Below, in pieces: positions 35,145 to 43,753 of a stretch of 64,000 nt of DNA. The translations under genes were made by a program, and so were the position numbers. Source of the stretch: M3007 sp044350425 (lineage in GTDB: Bacteria > Bacteroidota > Bacteroidia > Chitinophagales > Saprospiraceae); NCBI GenBank assembly GCA_044350425.1, contig JBILHS010000002.1:1-64000 (forward strand), in the 5' to 3' direction. The notes under the pieces were generated by a model that was given only the letters and a program-made list of their open reading frames with translations, had not been told where the DNA came from and did no database searches. Every line of letters starts with the position of its first letter. Position 1 is the first letter of the stretch.

Positions 35145-36521
35145 ATGACTCCTACAGTTACGTTTTTTTGGTTTCGGCGCGATCTGCGTCTACATGATAA
35201 TGCAGGCCTCTACCATGCCCTGAAAGGTCTGTCGAAGGGTGCCGCAGGTGGTCAGGTCCTGCCTGTGTTTATTTTCGATCGCGAGATCCTGGATGACCTG
35301 GAGGATAAAAAAGATGCGCGCGTAGGGTTTATCCACAGGGCGGTGGCTGATTTAAAAAGCCAACTGGAAGCATTGGGCAGTACACTGATTGTCCGATATG
35401 GGAAGCCGGCGGATATATGGCCCCAATTAATTCAGGAATTTCAGGTCGGTTCGGTTATTACCAACCGTGATTATGAGCCCTATGCGCTTGAGCGCGACCA
35501 AACGTTGCGCCAAATACTCTCCCAAAAAGGAATCTCTTTCGATACCTTTAAAGACCACGTCATTTTTGAAAACGACGAGGTTTTAAAGTCCGACGGTACC
35601 CCTTACACCGTTTTTACCCCTTATAGTAAACGATGGCTGGAAAAACTCCGCACCCGATGGAGCAACCAAGTCGGGGAAGATGGTGAAGCGCAACAGGTCT
35701 CCTATTATTTGAGCTCCTATCCAACAGAAAAATACTTTGATAACTTTCTGAAAATCAAGGACCCGGCTGAAAATTGGATCGAGTTGGAAGCCATGGGTTT
35801 CGAGCCATCAGATATTGTAATACCTCCCACCAGCGTCGCACGGAGCCTGATCCGAAATTATGACAAAACCCGGGACATTCCAAGTCTGCCCGGTACATCC
35901 AGATTAGGCATCCATTTTAGGTTTGGCACCATCAGCATTCGGGAAAAAGCCCAAAGTGCGCAAGGACTCAATGCTATCTATCTGAATGAACTGATCTGGA
36001 GGGATTTTTACAGCCAAATCCTGGGGAATTTCCCGCATGTGGCAGGTCATCCATTCCGTGCCCAATACGATCGGGTGGCCTGGCGGAATGCTCCCGAAGA
36101 TCTTGAAAAGTGGAAAAAAGGACGCACCGGCTATCCCATTGTAGATGCGGGCATGCGGGAACTGAATGCCACCGGATTTATGCACAATCGGGTCCGAATG
36201 ATCGTCGCAAGTTTCCTTTCCAAGCATTTATTGTTGGATTGGAGGCTAGGAGAGGCCTATTTTGCACAAAAACTACTGGATTATGACCTTGCAAGCAATT
36301 CAGGCGGCTGGCAATGGGCAGCGGGTTGTGGAACAGATGCCGCGCCATATTTCCGCATTTTCAATCCCGCTGAACAAACCAAAAAATTTGATCCGGAACA
36401 CAAATACATCCGCAAGTGGGTACCTGAGTTTGGCAGCCCCCTTTATCCCAAGCCCATGGTGGAACATACTTTTGCAAGAGAAAGGTGCCTGGCCACCTAC
36501 AAAGCAGCTTTGGCCGGATAA
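35145..36521 (+). CDS. Deoxyribodipyrimidine photolyase / cryptochrome family
   Basis: 458 residues. N-terminal antenna domain (FFWFRRDLRLHDNAGLYHAL), then the FAD-binding domain: LPGTSRLGIHFRFGTISIR, WRDFYSQILGNFP, KWKKGRTGYPIVDAGMRELN, GFMHNRVRMIVASFLSKHLL, and the WQWAAGCGTDAAPYFRIFNP loop of class I CPD photolyases. The motifs that hold FAD and the dimer are present, so light-driven repair of pyrimidine dimers is likely. A signalling cryptochrome cannot be excluded. Cytosolic, single gene. Confidence 0.9.
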   Translation: MTPTVTFFWFRRDLRLHDNAGLYHALKGLSKGAAGGQVLPVFIFDREILDDLEDKKDARVGFIHRAVADLKSQLEALGSTLIVRYGKPADIWPQLIQEFQVGSVITNRDYEPYALERDQTLRQILSQKGISFDTFKDHVIFENDEVLKSDGTPYTVFTPYSKRWLEKLRTRWSNQVGEDGEAQQVSYYLSSYPTEKYFDNFLKIKDPAENWIELEAMGFEPSDIVIPPTSVARSLIRNYDKTRDIPSLPGTSRLGIHFRFGTISIREKAQSAQGLNAIYLNELIWRDFYSQILGNFPHVAGHPFRAQYDRVAWRNAPEDLEKWKKGRTGYPIVDAGMRELNATGFMHNRVRMIVASFLSKHLLLDWRLGEAYFAQKLLDYDLASNSGGWQWAAGCGTDAAPYFRIFNPAEQTKKFDPEHKYIRKWVPEFGSPLYPKPMVEHTFARERCLATYKAALAG

Positions 36522-36600
36522 TTAAACATAAAATTCACCCCAAAGATGGCACCAGACCTCGTAGAGGTCCAACATTGGCAGGTCCAATATTGGTCGGGAT

Positions 36601-37533
36601 TTAATTACCCAAAAACCAACCCCGCTCATAATCATTCAGGTTCAAGCCATGAAATGCCTCCAATTGTTTCCAGGTTCGTTGTCTGAGGTAATCCAGACTC
36701 GGAGAATTAAGCGCAGGATGGCCCTTGACCAAAACAGGTTGCATGAGGTTTTGAAAACGTGACATCTGAACCCTTACCTCCTTTCCGGTTTTTTCGTTTA
36801 AAAATTGAATATGGGTATGGCTTACACTAGCCTCGGCATCCTGTGCATCGGTGAGCCAAACGTCTCCCAGGGCTTGCTCCCCCTTAAACAGGCGCCTGAT
36901 TTGAGCGATCGGTTGGCCAGATGGGTGTTCCATACCCTGGAGCCCTGGCCACGCCCAAATCCCGGTTCCATCTTCGGATAAGGAGTCCAGCGCCGCTCCT
37001 CCGACATATTGTGCCCGCATTTTCCAGCCTTTTTGATGGAATGGAAACACCGGTGGATGGGGAGTATCTTCTTCTGAAAATACCCCTTTTTCCCATTGGG
37101 CTGCAGCAGCATGTGTGGCCCAATAAGTGGAGTCCCAGATAAGGAGTCGAATGGCTGATTCCAGAAGCCGGATCTGTAATTCCGGAGCTTGTAGGATCAA
37201 AACAGGCTCGCCCGGCAGCATCAGAGTGCCTTCCGGAGCGGAATGCACATGTGCCCGCAACCGGATGCGTTGGAGGTGATTCAGGAAACTTTCCTGAAAC
37301 ACAGAGCGACCATGTGCATCCGTCACTTGCCCCAGTCGCTGTATGATGGCTGGTGTAAATTTGAATCTCCGGACATGCTCGGCCAAAAGTCCTGCTCCGC
37401 ATGCAATAGAAAAGGGTACCTGTTTCGGGCATGTCAACTGGGCCGAAACAGGTTTGTTGTATGAACCGTCCAACCAGCTGACCTGGGCAGCAAAAAGTGG
37501 ATGAAGGTCAGAGAGCCAATCGTAATTTGTCAT
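36601..37533 (-). CDS. Divergent, shortened nicotinate phosphoribosyltransferase homolog
   Basis: 310 residues; true NAPRTases have about 390-490. The N-terminal part fits the NAPRTase N-domain: LLAEHVRRFKFTPAIIQRLG, then SAPEGTLMLPGEPVLILQAP and LLESAIRLLIWDSTYWATHA. The extreme C-terminus also fits (LMQPVLVKGHPALNSPSLDY). The middle, where the family has its SGD(L/S) and phosphate-binding loop motifs, is short and different (YVGGAALDSLSEDGTGIWAW). Catalysis is therefore doubtful, and it may be a pseudo-enzyme or use another substrate. The start is seven bases after the stop of the upstream outer-membrane gene on the same strand, so the two are probably cotranscribed. Confidence 0.65.
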   Translation of the reverse strand: MTNYDWLSDLHPLFAAQVSWLDGSYNKPVSAQLTCPKQVPFSIACGAGLLAEHVRRFKFTPAIIQRLGQVTDAHGRSVFQESFLNHLQRIRLRAHVHSAPEGTLMLPGEPVLILQAPELQIRLLESAIRLLIWDSTYWATHAAAAQWEKGVFSEEDTPHPPVFPFHQKGWKMRAQYVGGAALDSLSEDGTGIWAWPGLQGMEHPSGQPIAQIRRLFKGEQALGDVWLTDAQDAEASVSHTHIQFLNEKTGKEVRVQMSRFQNLMQPVLVKGHPALNSPSLDYLRQRTWKQLEAFHGLNLNDYERGWFLGN

Positions 37534-37540
37534 GGTTTTT

Positions 37541-38713
37541 CTACTTCGCTACAAAGGCAAAAATGTTATAATTGACTGCAAAATAAATCATCTCCCCCTG
37601 AAGGGAGCTGTTCTTTTTGCCATAATTCAGACCATTCCAGCCAAATTTTAACCGTATTCCGTGGTAAGAACCTTTAGGGGTTCCCCAGTCCAGGTAGTTC
37701 CTGGTGAATAATTTGACGTCAGCAGTCAGTGCGGCCGAGAGGTGAAATTCCGAAAAATTGAAGTTGTCGTAATATTCCGGAAGCGGGTCTTCGTCTTCGC
37801 CCGGGGTAGGGGGGCGCAGAAAGCCAACACCCCCACCGATACTTGGGAAGATCCGGAGTTTCGGGGCATTTACAAGATCATATCCAAAATTCAGACCCAG
37901 ATTGAAAAAGCTGGTAGGATCCTCTTTCGGCCAGATCTCATTTCCCTCCAAAAGGTCCCTGGTCAGACTGGGGCCTCCAAAAGCCATATCCAATAGGAAA
38001 TTCCAACGATTGGTCCAGTAATAGAGATCCATGTTGAACATGTAGGGGGTACTCAGGCTGCGTTCAATATTTCCTCTCCAACTGCCGATCTGAAGCCCTG
38101 CCGAAACTCCAATTGCCTGCCTGGTAGGTTTTAAGATGACAGGTTTGATGCTGGCCAAAAAAACTGAAAATCGGGAGCCGGGAAAGTGCGTGTCAAAGGA
38201 TTCCAGGCGTTCTGCCCATTCTTCTTCGTCTTTGTTGAGTCTTAGGAGGTATTCCAGCAGCAAGGTGGTGAATGCCTTTTCTTCGGCATTTAAAAATGCG
38301 CTTTGTATGTTGCTGAAATGGTCGAACCGACTTTCCAGAAGGGTGTAATCCAACCATTCAAAGATACTGTCTTTTGGAGGCTGGGTTTTCCAGGATTGTT
38401 GCGCCCGTTTTTGGGCATCGAAGTGACTTACTTCTTCCAATAAAGTGCCATAAGATTCTGTCCAGTAGTACAGCATCCAGCGTTCATCCCAGATCAGTCC
38501 AGCATAATTTTCGTCTTCGAGCCTGGACAGTGAATCCATCCAAAGGCCGACGCCTGCAGGATCCTCCATCAAAAAAGAAGCCAGCAATGCTCGTCGGGAG
38601 GAGTTGATCTTTTCCGGGGTTGAGGGTGGTTTGGAAGTAGGCAAACTATCTGTCTGAGCAGACAGATAGTTTGCTATTAAACTGAAAATCAGTAAAATAA
38701 AAATCCTTTTCAT
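37541..38713 (-). CDS. Exported protein with probable outer-membrane beta-barrel C-terminus
   Basis: 390 residues. Signal peptide MKRIFILLIFSLIANYLSAQ. Residues ~30-190 are helical and acidic (EEEWAERLESFDTHFPGSRF). From about 200 on, alternating amphipathic strands (AIGVSAGLQIGSWRGNIERS, FNLGLNFGYDLVNAPKLRIF, GIRLKFGWNGLNYGKKNSSL, EMIYFAVNYNIFAF) suggest an eight-strand-type outer-membrane barrel ending in an aromatic segment. No family recognised. The signal-peptide codons contain a perfect 15-bp inverted repeat. Followed by the NAPRTase homolog in the same transcript. Confidence 0.65.
   Translation of the reverse strand: MKRIFILLIFSLIANYLSAQTDSLPTSKPPSTPEKINSSRRALLASFLMEDPAGVGLWMDSLSRLEDENYAGLIWDERWMLYYWTESYGTLLEEVSHFDAQKRAQQSWKTQPPKDSIFEWLDYTLLESRFDHFSNIQSAFLNAEEKAFTTLLLEYLLRLNKDEEEWAERLESFDTHFPGSRFSVFLASIKPVILKPTRQAIGVSAGLQIGSWRGNIERSLSTPYMFNMDLYYWTNRWNFLLDMAFGGPSLTRDLLEGNEIWPKEDPTSFFNLGLNFGYDLVNAPKLRIFPSIGGGVGFLRPPTPGEDEDPLPEYYDNFNFSEFHLSAALTADVKLFTRNYLDWGTPKGSYHGIRLKFGWNGLNYGKKNSSLQGEMIYFAVNYNIFAFVAK
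38641..38674. repeat. Perfect 15-bp hairpin inside the 5' coding region
   Basis: GCAAACTATCTGTCT (38641-38655) and its exact complement (38660-38674) enclose the loop GAGC. The hairpin lies in codons ~14-25 of the minus-strand barrel gene, at the signal-peptide cleavage site. In the mRNA it would form close to the ribosome-loading region. Confidence 0.85.
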
Positions 38714-38784
38714 AGGTATTACTGCGCTTTTGTATTTGGATCATTTTGTGGCTGTTGAATGAATCGGGTGACTATTTCATCAAC

Positions 38785-39621
38785 TCAGCCTCTGTTTAAT
38801 TGAATTTCTCCCTCAAAAACACGCACCGCAGGTCCCCAAAGCCAGATGTTTGAAAAAGTGCCGTCTCCATTGGCATGGCAATTTACCACCAGATCCCCTC
38901 CTTTTGTTTGTAAGTCAATTGCAAAATCCCCCACTTTCCCGCCTTCACTCAAAAAAGTAGCGATTGCGGCGGCTGTTGCACCTGTTCCACAGGCGTAGGT
39001 TTCATCTTCCACGCCGCGTTCGTAAGTTCGAATGGGATACTTACTGTTCTGTGCAGCATCGGCCACCAGGTTTACGTTGATACCGTCTTTTTTCCAGCGA
39101 TCTGAATACCGGACCGCCCTGCCTTCAGATACCATGTCCAGATTTTCCAGGTTCTTTACAAATCGCACATAATGAGGCGAACCAGTGTTCAAAATATAAG
39201 CATCTCCCGCTTTTTCAACCTGCTGGACATCACTCATTTTAAGGTTTACGGAAATCCCCGCCTGGGTTCGGCCTGCGCTGGCATTTTCGGAGATTCCGGA
39301 AACCTGGGCCTCATGAATGCCGTCGATCGCCATAAAACGGCAACTCCGATCTATGATGCCGAGGTGCCAGGCAAAAGCTACGATACATCGACCGCCATTG
39401 CCACACATCGTACTCTCTTTGCCATCAGCATTGAAGTAAACCATCTCAAAATCAAATTCTGGATGCTTTTGTAAAAGAATGAGGCCATCTGCCCCAATGC
39501 CAAAACGGCGGTCGCACAAATGCCCGATCAGGGTGGTATCTTCCCGGCTGATCCATTGTGTTTCTCGTTGGTCTAGCATGACAAAATCATTGCCAGCACC
39601 CTGGTATTTCCAAAATTTCAT
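38785..39621 (-). CDS. dapF: Diaminopimelate epimerase
   Basis: 278 residues from the ATG at 39621 (MKFWKYQGAGNDFVMLDQRE), the usual family start; the open frame reaches further upstream without support. Both catalytic cysteines are seen: MCGNGGRC in the N-terminal half and ACGTGATAAA in the C-terminal half. The substrate motif GNDF is also present. It converts LL- to meso-diaminopimelate for lysine and peptidoglycan synthesis. Cytosolic, single gene. Confidence 0.95.
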   Translation of the reverse strand: MKFWKYQGAGNDFVMLDQRETQWISREDTTLIGHLCDRRFGIGADGLILLQKHPEFDFEMVYFNADGKESTMCGNGGRCIVAFAWHLGIIDRSCRFMAIDGIHEAQVSGISENASAGRTQAGISVNLKMSDVQQVEKAGDAYILNTGSPHYVRFVKNLENLDMVSEGRAVRYSDRWKKDGINVNLVADAAQNSKYPIRTYERGVEDETYACGTGATAAAIATFLSEGGKVGDFAIDLQTKGGDLVVNCHANGDGTFSNIWLWGPAVRVFEGEIQLNRG

Positions 39622-39794
39622 GCTGCAAAATAACGAGGGGTGGTATTCATTTTGGCATTGTCGGTCGAAATGAATTTCTAACCCTGAATAATAATTCAAA
39701 TTCTGTGAAAAACAATCAACCTTGACCGTTTATAGTTGTCTCTTCAAACAAATCCGCTAATGTATCGTTCTCCCTTTCAAATTGCTTTGACACT

Positions 39795-41225
39795 ATGAAG
39801 AAATATCTGTTGCTTTCCCTGGTATGTGTTGCTAGTTCCCTGCTTTCAGTATTGATTTACAGTCAATTAATTGCTTCAGGTAACGTCGTTTTGGCAGACC
39901 GGGGCGGTGAAACACGACTTACAGGATTGGTAGACAAACTGTTGGACAGCCGATCCAATAGTACGTTTCGTTCCTCTGCCCCGACAGACTTTATTGAAGC
40001 GGCAGAAGTCGCTACGCCTGCCGTGGTGAATATCCGTGCGCTCATTCAAACAGGCGGGAATATCTGGGGCGGCGGCGCAATGACCGGGTCATCGGGCTCC
40101 GGGGTGGTGGTTTCACCGGATGGTTATATTGTTACCAATCACCATGTGGTTGAAAAAAGCAATGATATTAAGGTTACCCTTTCAGATAAAAGAACTTATC
40201 AGGCTAAATTGGTCGGTTCAGACCCATCTACTGACGTGGCAGTCCTCAAAATTGAAGAACAGGAATTGCCCTTTATGGTTTTCGGAAACAGTGATTCTGT
40301 ACGGGTGGGCGAATGGGTTTTGGCTGTAGGCAATCCCTTCAACCTGGAGAGCACCGTGACTGCAGGGATCGTGAGCGCAAAAGGACGAAACATCAATATC
40401 CTTTCCGGAGCGGCAAGTATCGAGTCGTTTATTCAAACAGACGCTGCTGTAAATCCGGGCAACTCCGGCGGAGCCTTGGTGAACACAGCAGGTGAACTTA
40501 TTGGGGTGAACACCGCAATTATAACAGAATCAGGAAGTTATGAAGGGTATTCGTTTGCCGTCCCGTCTAATCTGGTCAAAAAAGTGGTCCGGGATCTGCG
40601 AGAATTTGGTAATGTACAACGTGCCTATCTGGGGGTGGGCATTCAGGATCTGGACAGCGAAACGGCCCGTGATCTCGGACTTCCTAACGCGGAGGGTGTA
40701 TTGATCAATCGGGTGGCATCCGAAGGGGCCGCATCTGACGCTGGGTTGCAGGAAGGGGACGTAGTGATCGGCATCAACAGCACGAATATGCGAAGCACTT
40801 CAGAATTGCAGGAGTTTGTGGGCCGTTTCCGACCCGGACAGTCTGTTCAGGTGGATTACTGGCGGAACAATAAAAAGCTTCGTTCCCGCATCACCTTAAA
40901 AGACGTCAATAACTCTACGAAGGTCGCCAGTGCACTGGGCAACGAGCTGGAGTCCGAGATCGGCTTTGCTTTGCGAAATCTAAGCCGCGAGGAGCAGCGA
41001 AAGCTTCGGTTACAAGGGGTGGTCGTTAGCAGTGTAATGCGGGGCAGCCTGGTGGCGCAGACCAATATGCAGCCTGGTTTTATTATTACCAGTGTGAATG
41101 GCAAACGGGTCAACAACGTGAGCGAAGCCATTGAGTCCATGCAAAGTGCGATCAATAACTTGTCTCTGGATGGATATTACGAAGGGGAGTCTGATTTATA
41201 CTCTTACCGGTTTAAGAAGGGGTAA
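39795..41225 (+). CDS. HtrA/Deg-family periplasmic serine protease
   Basis: 476 residues. N-terminal membrane/signal segment (LLLSLVCVASSLLSVLIYSQ). Trypsin-like domain with all three catalytic residues: His in TNHHVVE, Asp in DPSTDVAVLKI and Ser in NPGNSGGALVN. The first PDZ domain follows (YLGVGIQDLDSETARDLGLP, about 280-370), and a second PDZ-like domain covers the C-terminal ~90 residues (GVVVSSVMRGSLVAQTNMQP). It degrades or refolds misfolded envelope proteins, which fits the large secreted cargo in this window. It ends seven bases from the convergent hldD with no terminator between. Confidence 0.93.
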   Translation: MKKYLLLSLVCVASSLLSVLIYSQLIASGNVVLADRGGETRLTGLVDKLLDSRSNSTFRSSAPTDFIEAAEVATPAVVNIRALIQTGGNIWGGGAMTGSSGSGVVVSPDGYIVTNHHVVEKSNDIKVTLSDKRTYQAKLVGSDPSTDVAVLKIEEQELPFMVFGNSDSVRVGEWVLAVGNPFNLESTVTAGIVSAKGRNINILSGAASIESFIQTDAAVNPGNSGGALVNTAGELIGVNTAIITESGSYEGYSFAVPSNLVKKVVRDLREFGNVQRAYLGVGIQDLDSETARDLGLPNAEGVLINRVASEGAASDAGLQEGDVVIGINSTNMRSTSELQEFVGRFRPGQSVQVDYWRNNKKLRSRITLKDVNNSTKVASALGNELESEIGFALRNLSREEQRKLRLQGVVVSSVMRGSLVAQTNMQPGFIITSVNGKRVNNVSEAIESMQSAINNLSLDGYYEGESDLYSYRFKKG

Positions 41226-41232
41226 AATTCAA

Positions 41233-42222
41233 TCACCACAACAACTCCTCCTTCAAATACCGCTTGACATAATCCTCAATACCCTCTTCCAGACCAATAA
41301 ACGGTTCCTGGTAGCCTGCTTCCCGGAGTTTACCCATCTCAGCCTGGGTGTAATACTGATAGGTATCCCGGATATCGGCAGGGGTATCCACAAAAGATAT
41401 TTTAGGTTCCAGATCCAGGGCATGGAAGGTGCCTATGGCCAGGTCCAGGAAGGTACGTGCCTGCCCGGTTCCCAGATTGTAGATCCCGTTGGCAGGTTTG
41501 TTTTCCAAAAAATAGAGCAGCACATCCACCAGGTCTTTTACATAAATGAAGTCGCGACTTTGCGCACCATCCTGATAATCCGGCCGGTGTGAACGGAACA
41601 GCTTCATAGCTCCGGTGGATTTGATCTGCCGCGCAGTGTGCATGATCACGGAGGCCATGCGCCCCTTGTGGTACTCGTTTGGACCGTAAACGTTGAAAAA
41701 TTTGAAGCCGGCCCAGTGGGATGGTGATTGGTAATTGGTGATTGGTGAACTGGTGATTTGTTCCAACACCCACACATCAAAATCCTGCTTGCTCTGGCCG
41801 TAAGGATTGAGTGGACGAAGTAGCGGAATGGTTGCATGGTCATCTGAGTAGCCCTGTTCTCCAAGTCCATAAGTGGCGGCACTGCTGGCGTAGAATAAGG
41901 GGAGATCAAATCCGGAACAGATCATCCAAAGCGCCTTAGAATATTCCAGATTTAATTCATTGAAGATCTCCACGCTTTGCTCCGTGGTATCTGTGCGTGC
42001 ACCCAAATGGATGACTGCCTGTACATCGGCATGGTTGCGTTCAAGCCAGCGCACAAAATTCATTCTATCCATCTGTCCCCAGAGTTGTTTCCCATCCAGG
42101 TTGCGGTTTTTGTCCGGCCGACTAAAGTCATCCACGGCAAGAACATCCTGATATCCGGCATCGTTGAGCCGTTTTACCATGCAGGAGCCTATAAATCCTG
42201 CTGCGCCTGTTACTACGATCAT
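41233..42222 (-). CDS. hldD: ADP-L-glycero-D-manno-heptose 6-epimerase
   Basis: 329 residues. SDR fold: MIVVTGAAGFIGSCMVKRLN nucleotide loop, HLGARTDTTE, active-site SSAATYG and YGQSK, and the family-typical KFFNVYGPNEYHKGRMAS. It makes the heptose precursor for the LPS inner core. Between FDVWVLEQ and WAGFKFFN the protein carries an unusual stretch ITSSPITNYQSPSH, encoded by a TGGTGATTGGT-type DNA repeat (41721-41761) also found between genes here. The catalytic parts on both sides are intact. Preceded by a LytS-type kinase gene on the same strand. Confidence 0.9.
   Translation of the reverse strand: MIVVTGAAGFIGSCMVKRLNDAGYQDVLAVDDFSRPDKNRNLDGKQLWGQMDRMNFVRWLERNHADVQAVIHLGARTDTTEQSVEIFNELNLEYSKALWMICSGFDLPLFYASSAATYGLGEQGYSDDHATIPLLRPLNPYGQSKQDFDVWVLEQITSSPITNYQSPSHWAGFKFFNVYGPNEYHKGRMASVIMHTARQIKSTGAMKLFRSHRPDYQDGAQSRDFIYVKDLVDVLLYFLENKPANGIYNLGTGQARTFLDLAIGTFHALDLEPKISFVDTPADIRDTYQYYTQAEMGKLREAGYQEPFIGLEEGIEDYVKRYLKEELLW
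41721..41761. repeat. TGGTGATTGGT-type repeat inside hldD
   Basis: About 40 bases of ATGGTGATTGGTAATTGGTG type lie in frame within hldD. The 17-base string TTGGTGAACTGGTGATT (41742-41758) recurs exactly at 57701-57717 in front of the response-regulator gene. Confidence 0.8.
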
Positions 42223-42228
42223 ATTTTT

Positions 42229-42290
42229 GGGTGATCTGGTTATGTGGTGATCTGGGGATTTGGTGATGTGGGGATCTGGTTATTTGGGCA
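42229..42290. repeat. Intergenic GTGATCTGG/GTTATTTGG repeat
   Basis: Between the kinase gene and hldD, units of type GGTGATCTGG, GGTTATGTGG and GGGGATCTGG repeat about six times. Same sequence style as the repeats at 41721, 43334 and 57690. Confidence 0.6.
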
Positions 42291-43332
42291 GCAGATCAAT
42301 TTTCAGATTTGCGGTGAAAAATCCGTGTTCCCGCTCTATTTTTAGTTGATGCTGATCCGGGTAGAGCAGGTCAAGTTGACGTTCTACATTGCGTAGGCCA
42401 ATTCCTCCGTTGTTTACATTTCCACTGGAGTCGTAATCCGGATCCAGGGTGTTTTGAACGGTATACGTAAGGTGATTGTCTCTAAGCAATATTTTGATCA
42501 GGATCTGTACATCGCCGGTGGTACCCCCGGCACCGTGTTTGAAACTATTCTCCACAAAAGGAAGCAACAACAGCGGAGCAATGGGGGTGTTTGGGTTGTC
42601 CATATCTTCCTGATAATCAACGGTAAGTCGTTTGTTGTAGCGCAGTTTTTCAAGTTCAATATAATCCTGGATCACTTTGGCCTCGTCCGATACAGATATA
42701 CGGGGCGCCCGACATTCAAAGAGAACAAAACGCATGATCTTGGACAGCATCATGATGGCATCCGGGGTTTTGTCGCTTTTTTTTCGGGCTAGTACGTAGA
42801 GGTTGTTGAGTGTGTTGAACAAAAAATGCGGGTTGGTTTGTGCCCGCAAAAAGCTCAGTTCTGACTGCAATTTTTCACGCATCAGTTCCTGTTCAAATTC
42901 GAGGCTTTTGTAGTGAACCCGAATCATTTTAATGGTGACAGCGGCCGCCAGGGTAATAAAAAGGTCAAACTCTGTAAGCAATAAACCTTTGGGATTGAGA
43001 AAGTTATAACTCTCGCCCGGCCTGAAGATCGGATAATAAATATAGGCCATTTCAAGCCGATAGATCACGGTCGCAGCAGCAAAAGCCATCAAAAGTAACC
43101 CAACAAGTTTCCAGATCTTGCTCCGATCCAGGTACAATGGAATGACGTAGTAAAATATAAAATAAGTGAGCAGCAGCTTGACGGGCAAAGAAAAGGCCTC
43201 GCCGATCAGAGACTCCCGGAATCCTTCCTCCAGGGGGGTACGACTCAAAATACAACCCAGCGTTGCATTGAGCGGCACATAGACGACCCAAAAAAGGAGG
43301 TGGAGCGAAATTCTTTGCCAGTTGAGATTCAT
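42280..43332 (-). CDS. LytS/YehU-type membrane sensor histidine kinase
   Basis: 350 residues from the ATG at 43332 (MNLNWQRISLHLLFWVVYVP); a TTG further upstream is unlikely. Four hydrophobic segments in the first ~150 residues, then a PF06580-type His_kinase domain with phospho-acceptor QTNPHFLFNTLN and a short HATPase_c domain (LLLPFVENSFKHGAG, GIGLRNVERQL). Such kinases normally act with a LytTR-type response regulator. None is adjacent: upstream is the CsaA-like gene and downstream is hldD. The signal is unknown. Confidence 0.88.
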   Translation of the reverse strand: MNLNWQRISLHLLFWVVYVPLNATLGCILSRTPLEEGFRESLIGEAFSLPVKLLLTYFIFYYVIPLYLDRSKIWKLVGLLLMAFAAATVIYRLEMAYIYYPIFRPGESYNFLNPKGLLLTEFDLFITLAAAVTIKMIRVHYKSLEFEQELMREKLQSELSFLRAQTNPHFLFNTLNNLYVLARKKSDKTPDAIMMLSKIMRFVLFECRAPRISVSDEAKVIQDYIELEKLRYNKRLTVDYQEDMDNPNTPIAPLLLLPFVENSFKHGAGGTTGDVQILIKILLRDNHLTYTVQNTLDPDYDSSGNVNNGGIGLRNVERQLDLLYPDQHQLKIEREHGFFTANLKIDLLPK

Positions 43333-43333
43333 G

Positions 43334-43397
43334 TTAAATGTGGTCAATTAGTTAAATGTGGTCAATGTGGTCAATGGTGATTGGGCAAATTGGTGGT
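43334..43397. repeat. Intergenic AATGTGGTCAATTAG-type repeat
   Basis: Units GTTAAATGTGGTCAA and ATGTGGTCAATG repeat, then run into GGTGATTGGGCAAATTGGTG, between the csaA-like and kinase genes. Confidence 0.6.
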
Positions 43398-43400
43398 TTT

Positions 43401-43730
43401 TTAGGCAACCCGGAGACCATTAGGCACAGGGCGTTCGGGTTGAAGCAGGGTGATTTCTTTTTGATCCCCGACTAAGCCGAGTACCAGACATTCCGAGAAG
43501 AAATTGGCGATCTGCTTGGGCGGAAAATTAACCACAGCAATGACCTGCCTACCCACCAGTCCATCCTGCTGATAAAGATCGGTGATCTGCGCGGAACTTT
43601 TGCGGATCCCATGAGGGCCAAAATCAATGACCAACTGGTACGATGGATTTCGCGCATTGGGGAAATCTTTGACCTCCAATACGGTTCCGACCCGCATTTC
43701 TACTTTTTCGAATTCTTGCCAAGTGAGCAT
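43401..43730 (-). CDS. csaA: CsaA-like tRNA-binding/chaperone protein
   Basis: 109 residues, one OB-fold tRNA-binding domain: VEMRVGTVLEVKDFPNARNP, then VIDFGPHGIRKSSAQIT, VNFPPKQIANFFSECLVLGL and a C-terminal PERPVPNG. Length and motifs match CsaA, a dimeric protein that binds tRNA and unfolded proteins and is linked to export. Cytosolic. It sits between the ELWxSDGT-repeat gene (23 bases upstream) and the kinase gene. Confidence 0.9.
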   Translation of the reverse strand: MLTWQEFEKVEMRVGTVLEVKDFPNARNPSYQLVIDFGPHGIRKSSAQITDLYQQDGLVGRQVIAVVNFPPKQIANFFSECLVLGLVGDQKEITLLQPERPVPNGLRVA

Positions 43731-43753
43731 AGCGTATGATGTGACTGATTAAG

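Noticed and set aside
42229..43397. Repeats between genes as a CRISPR array
   Set aside because: Units are short, imperfect and directly adjacent without spacers; no cas genes.
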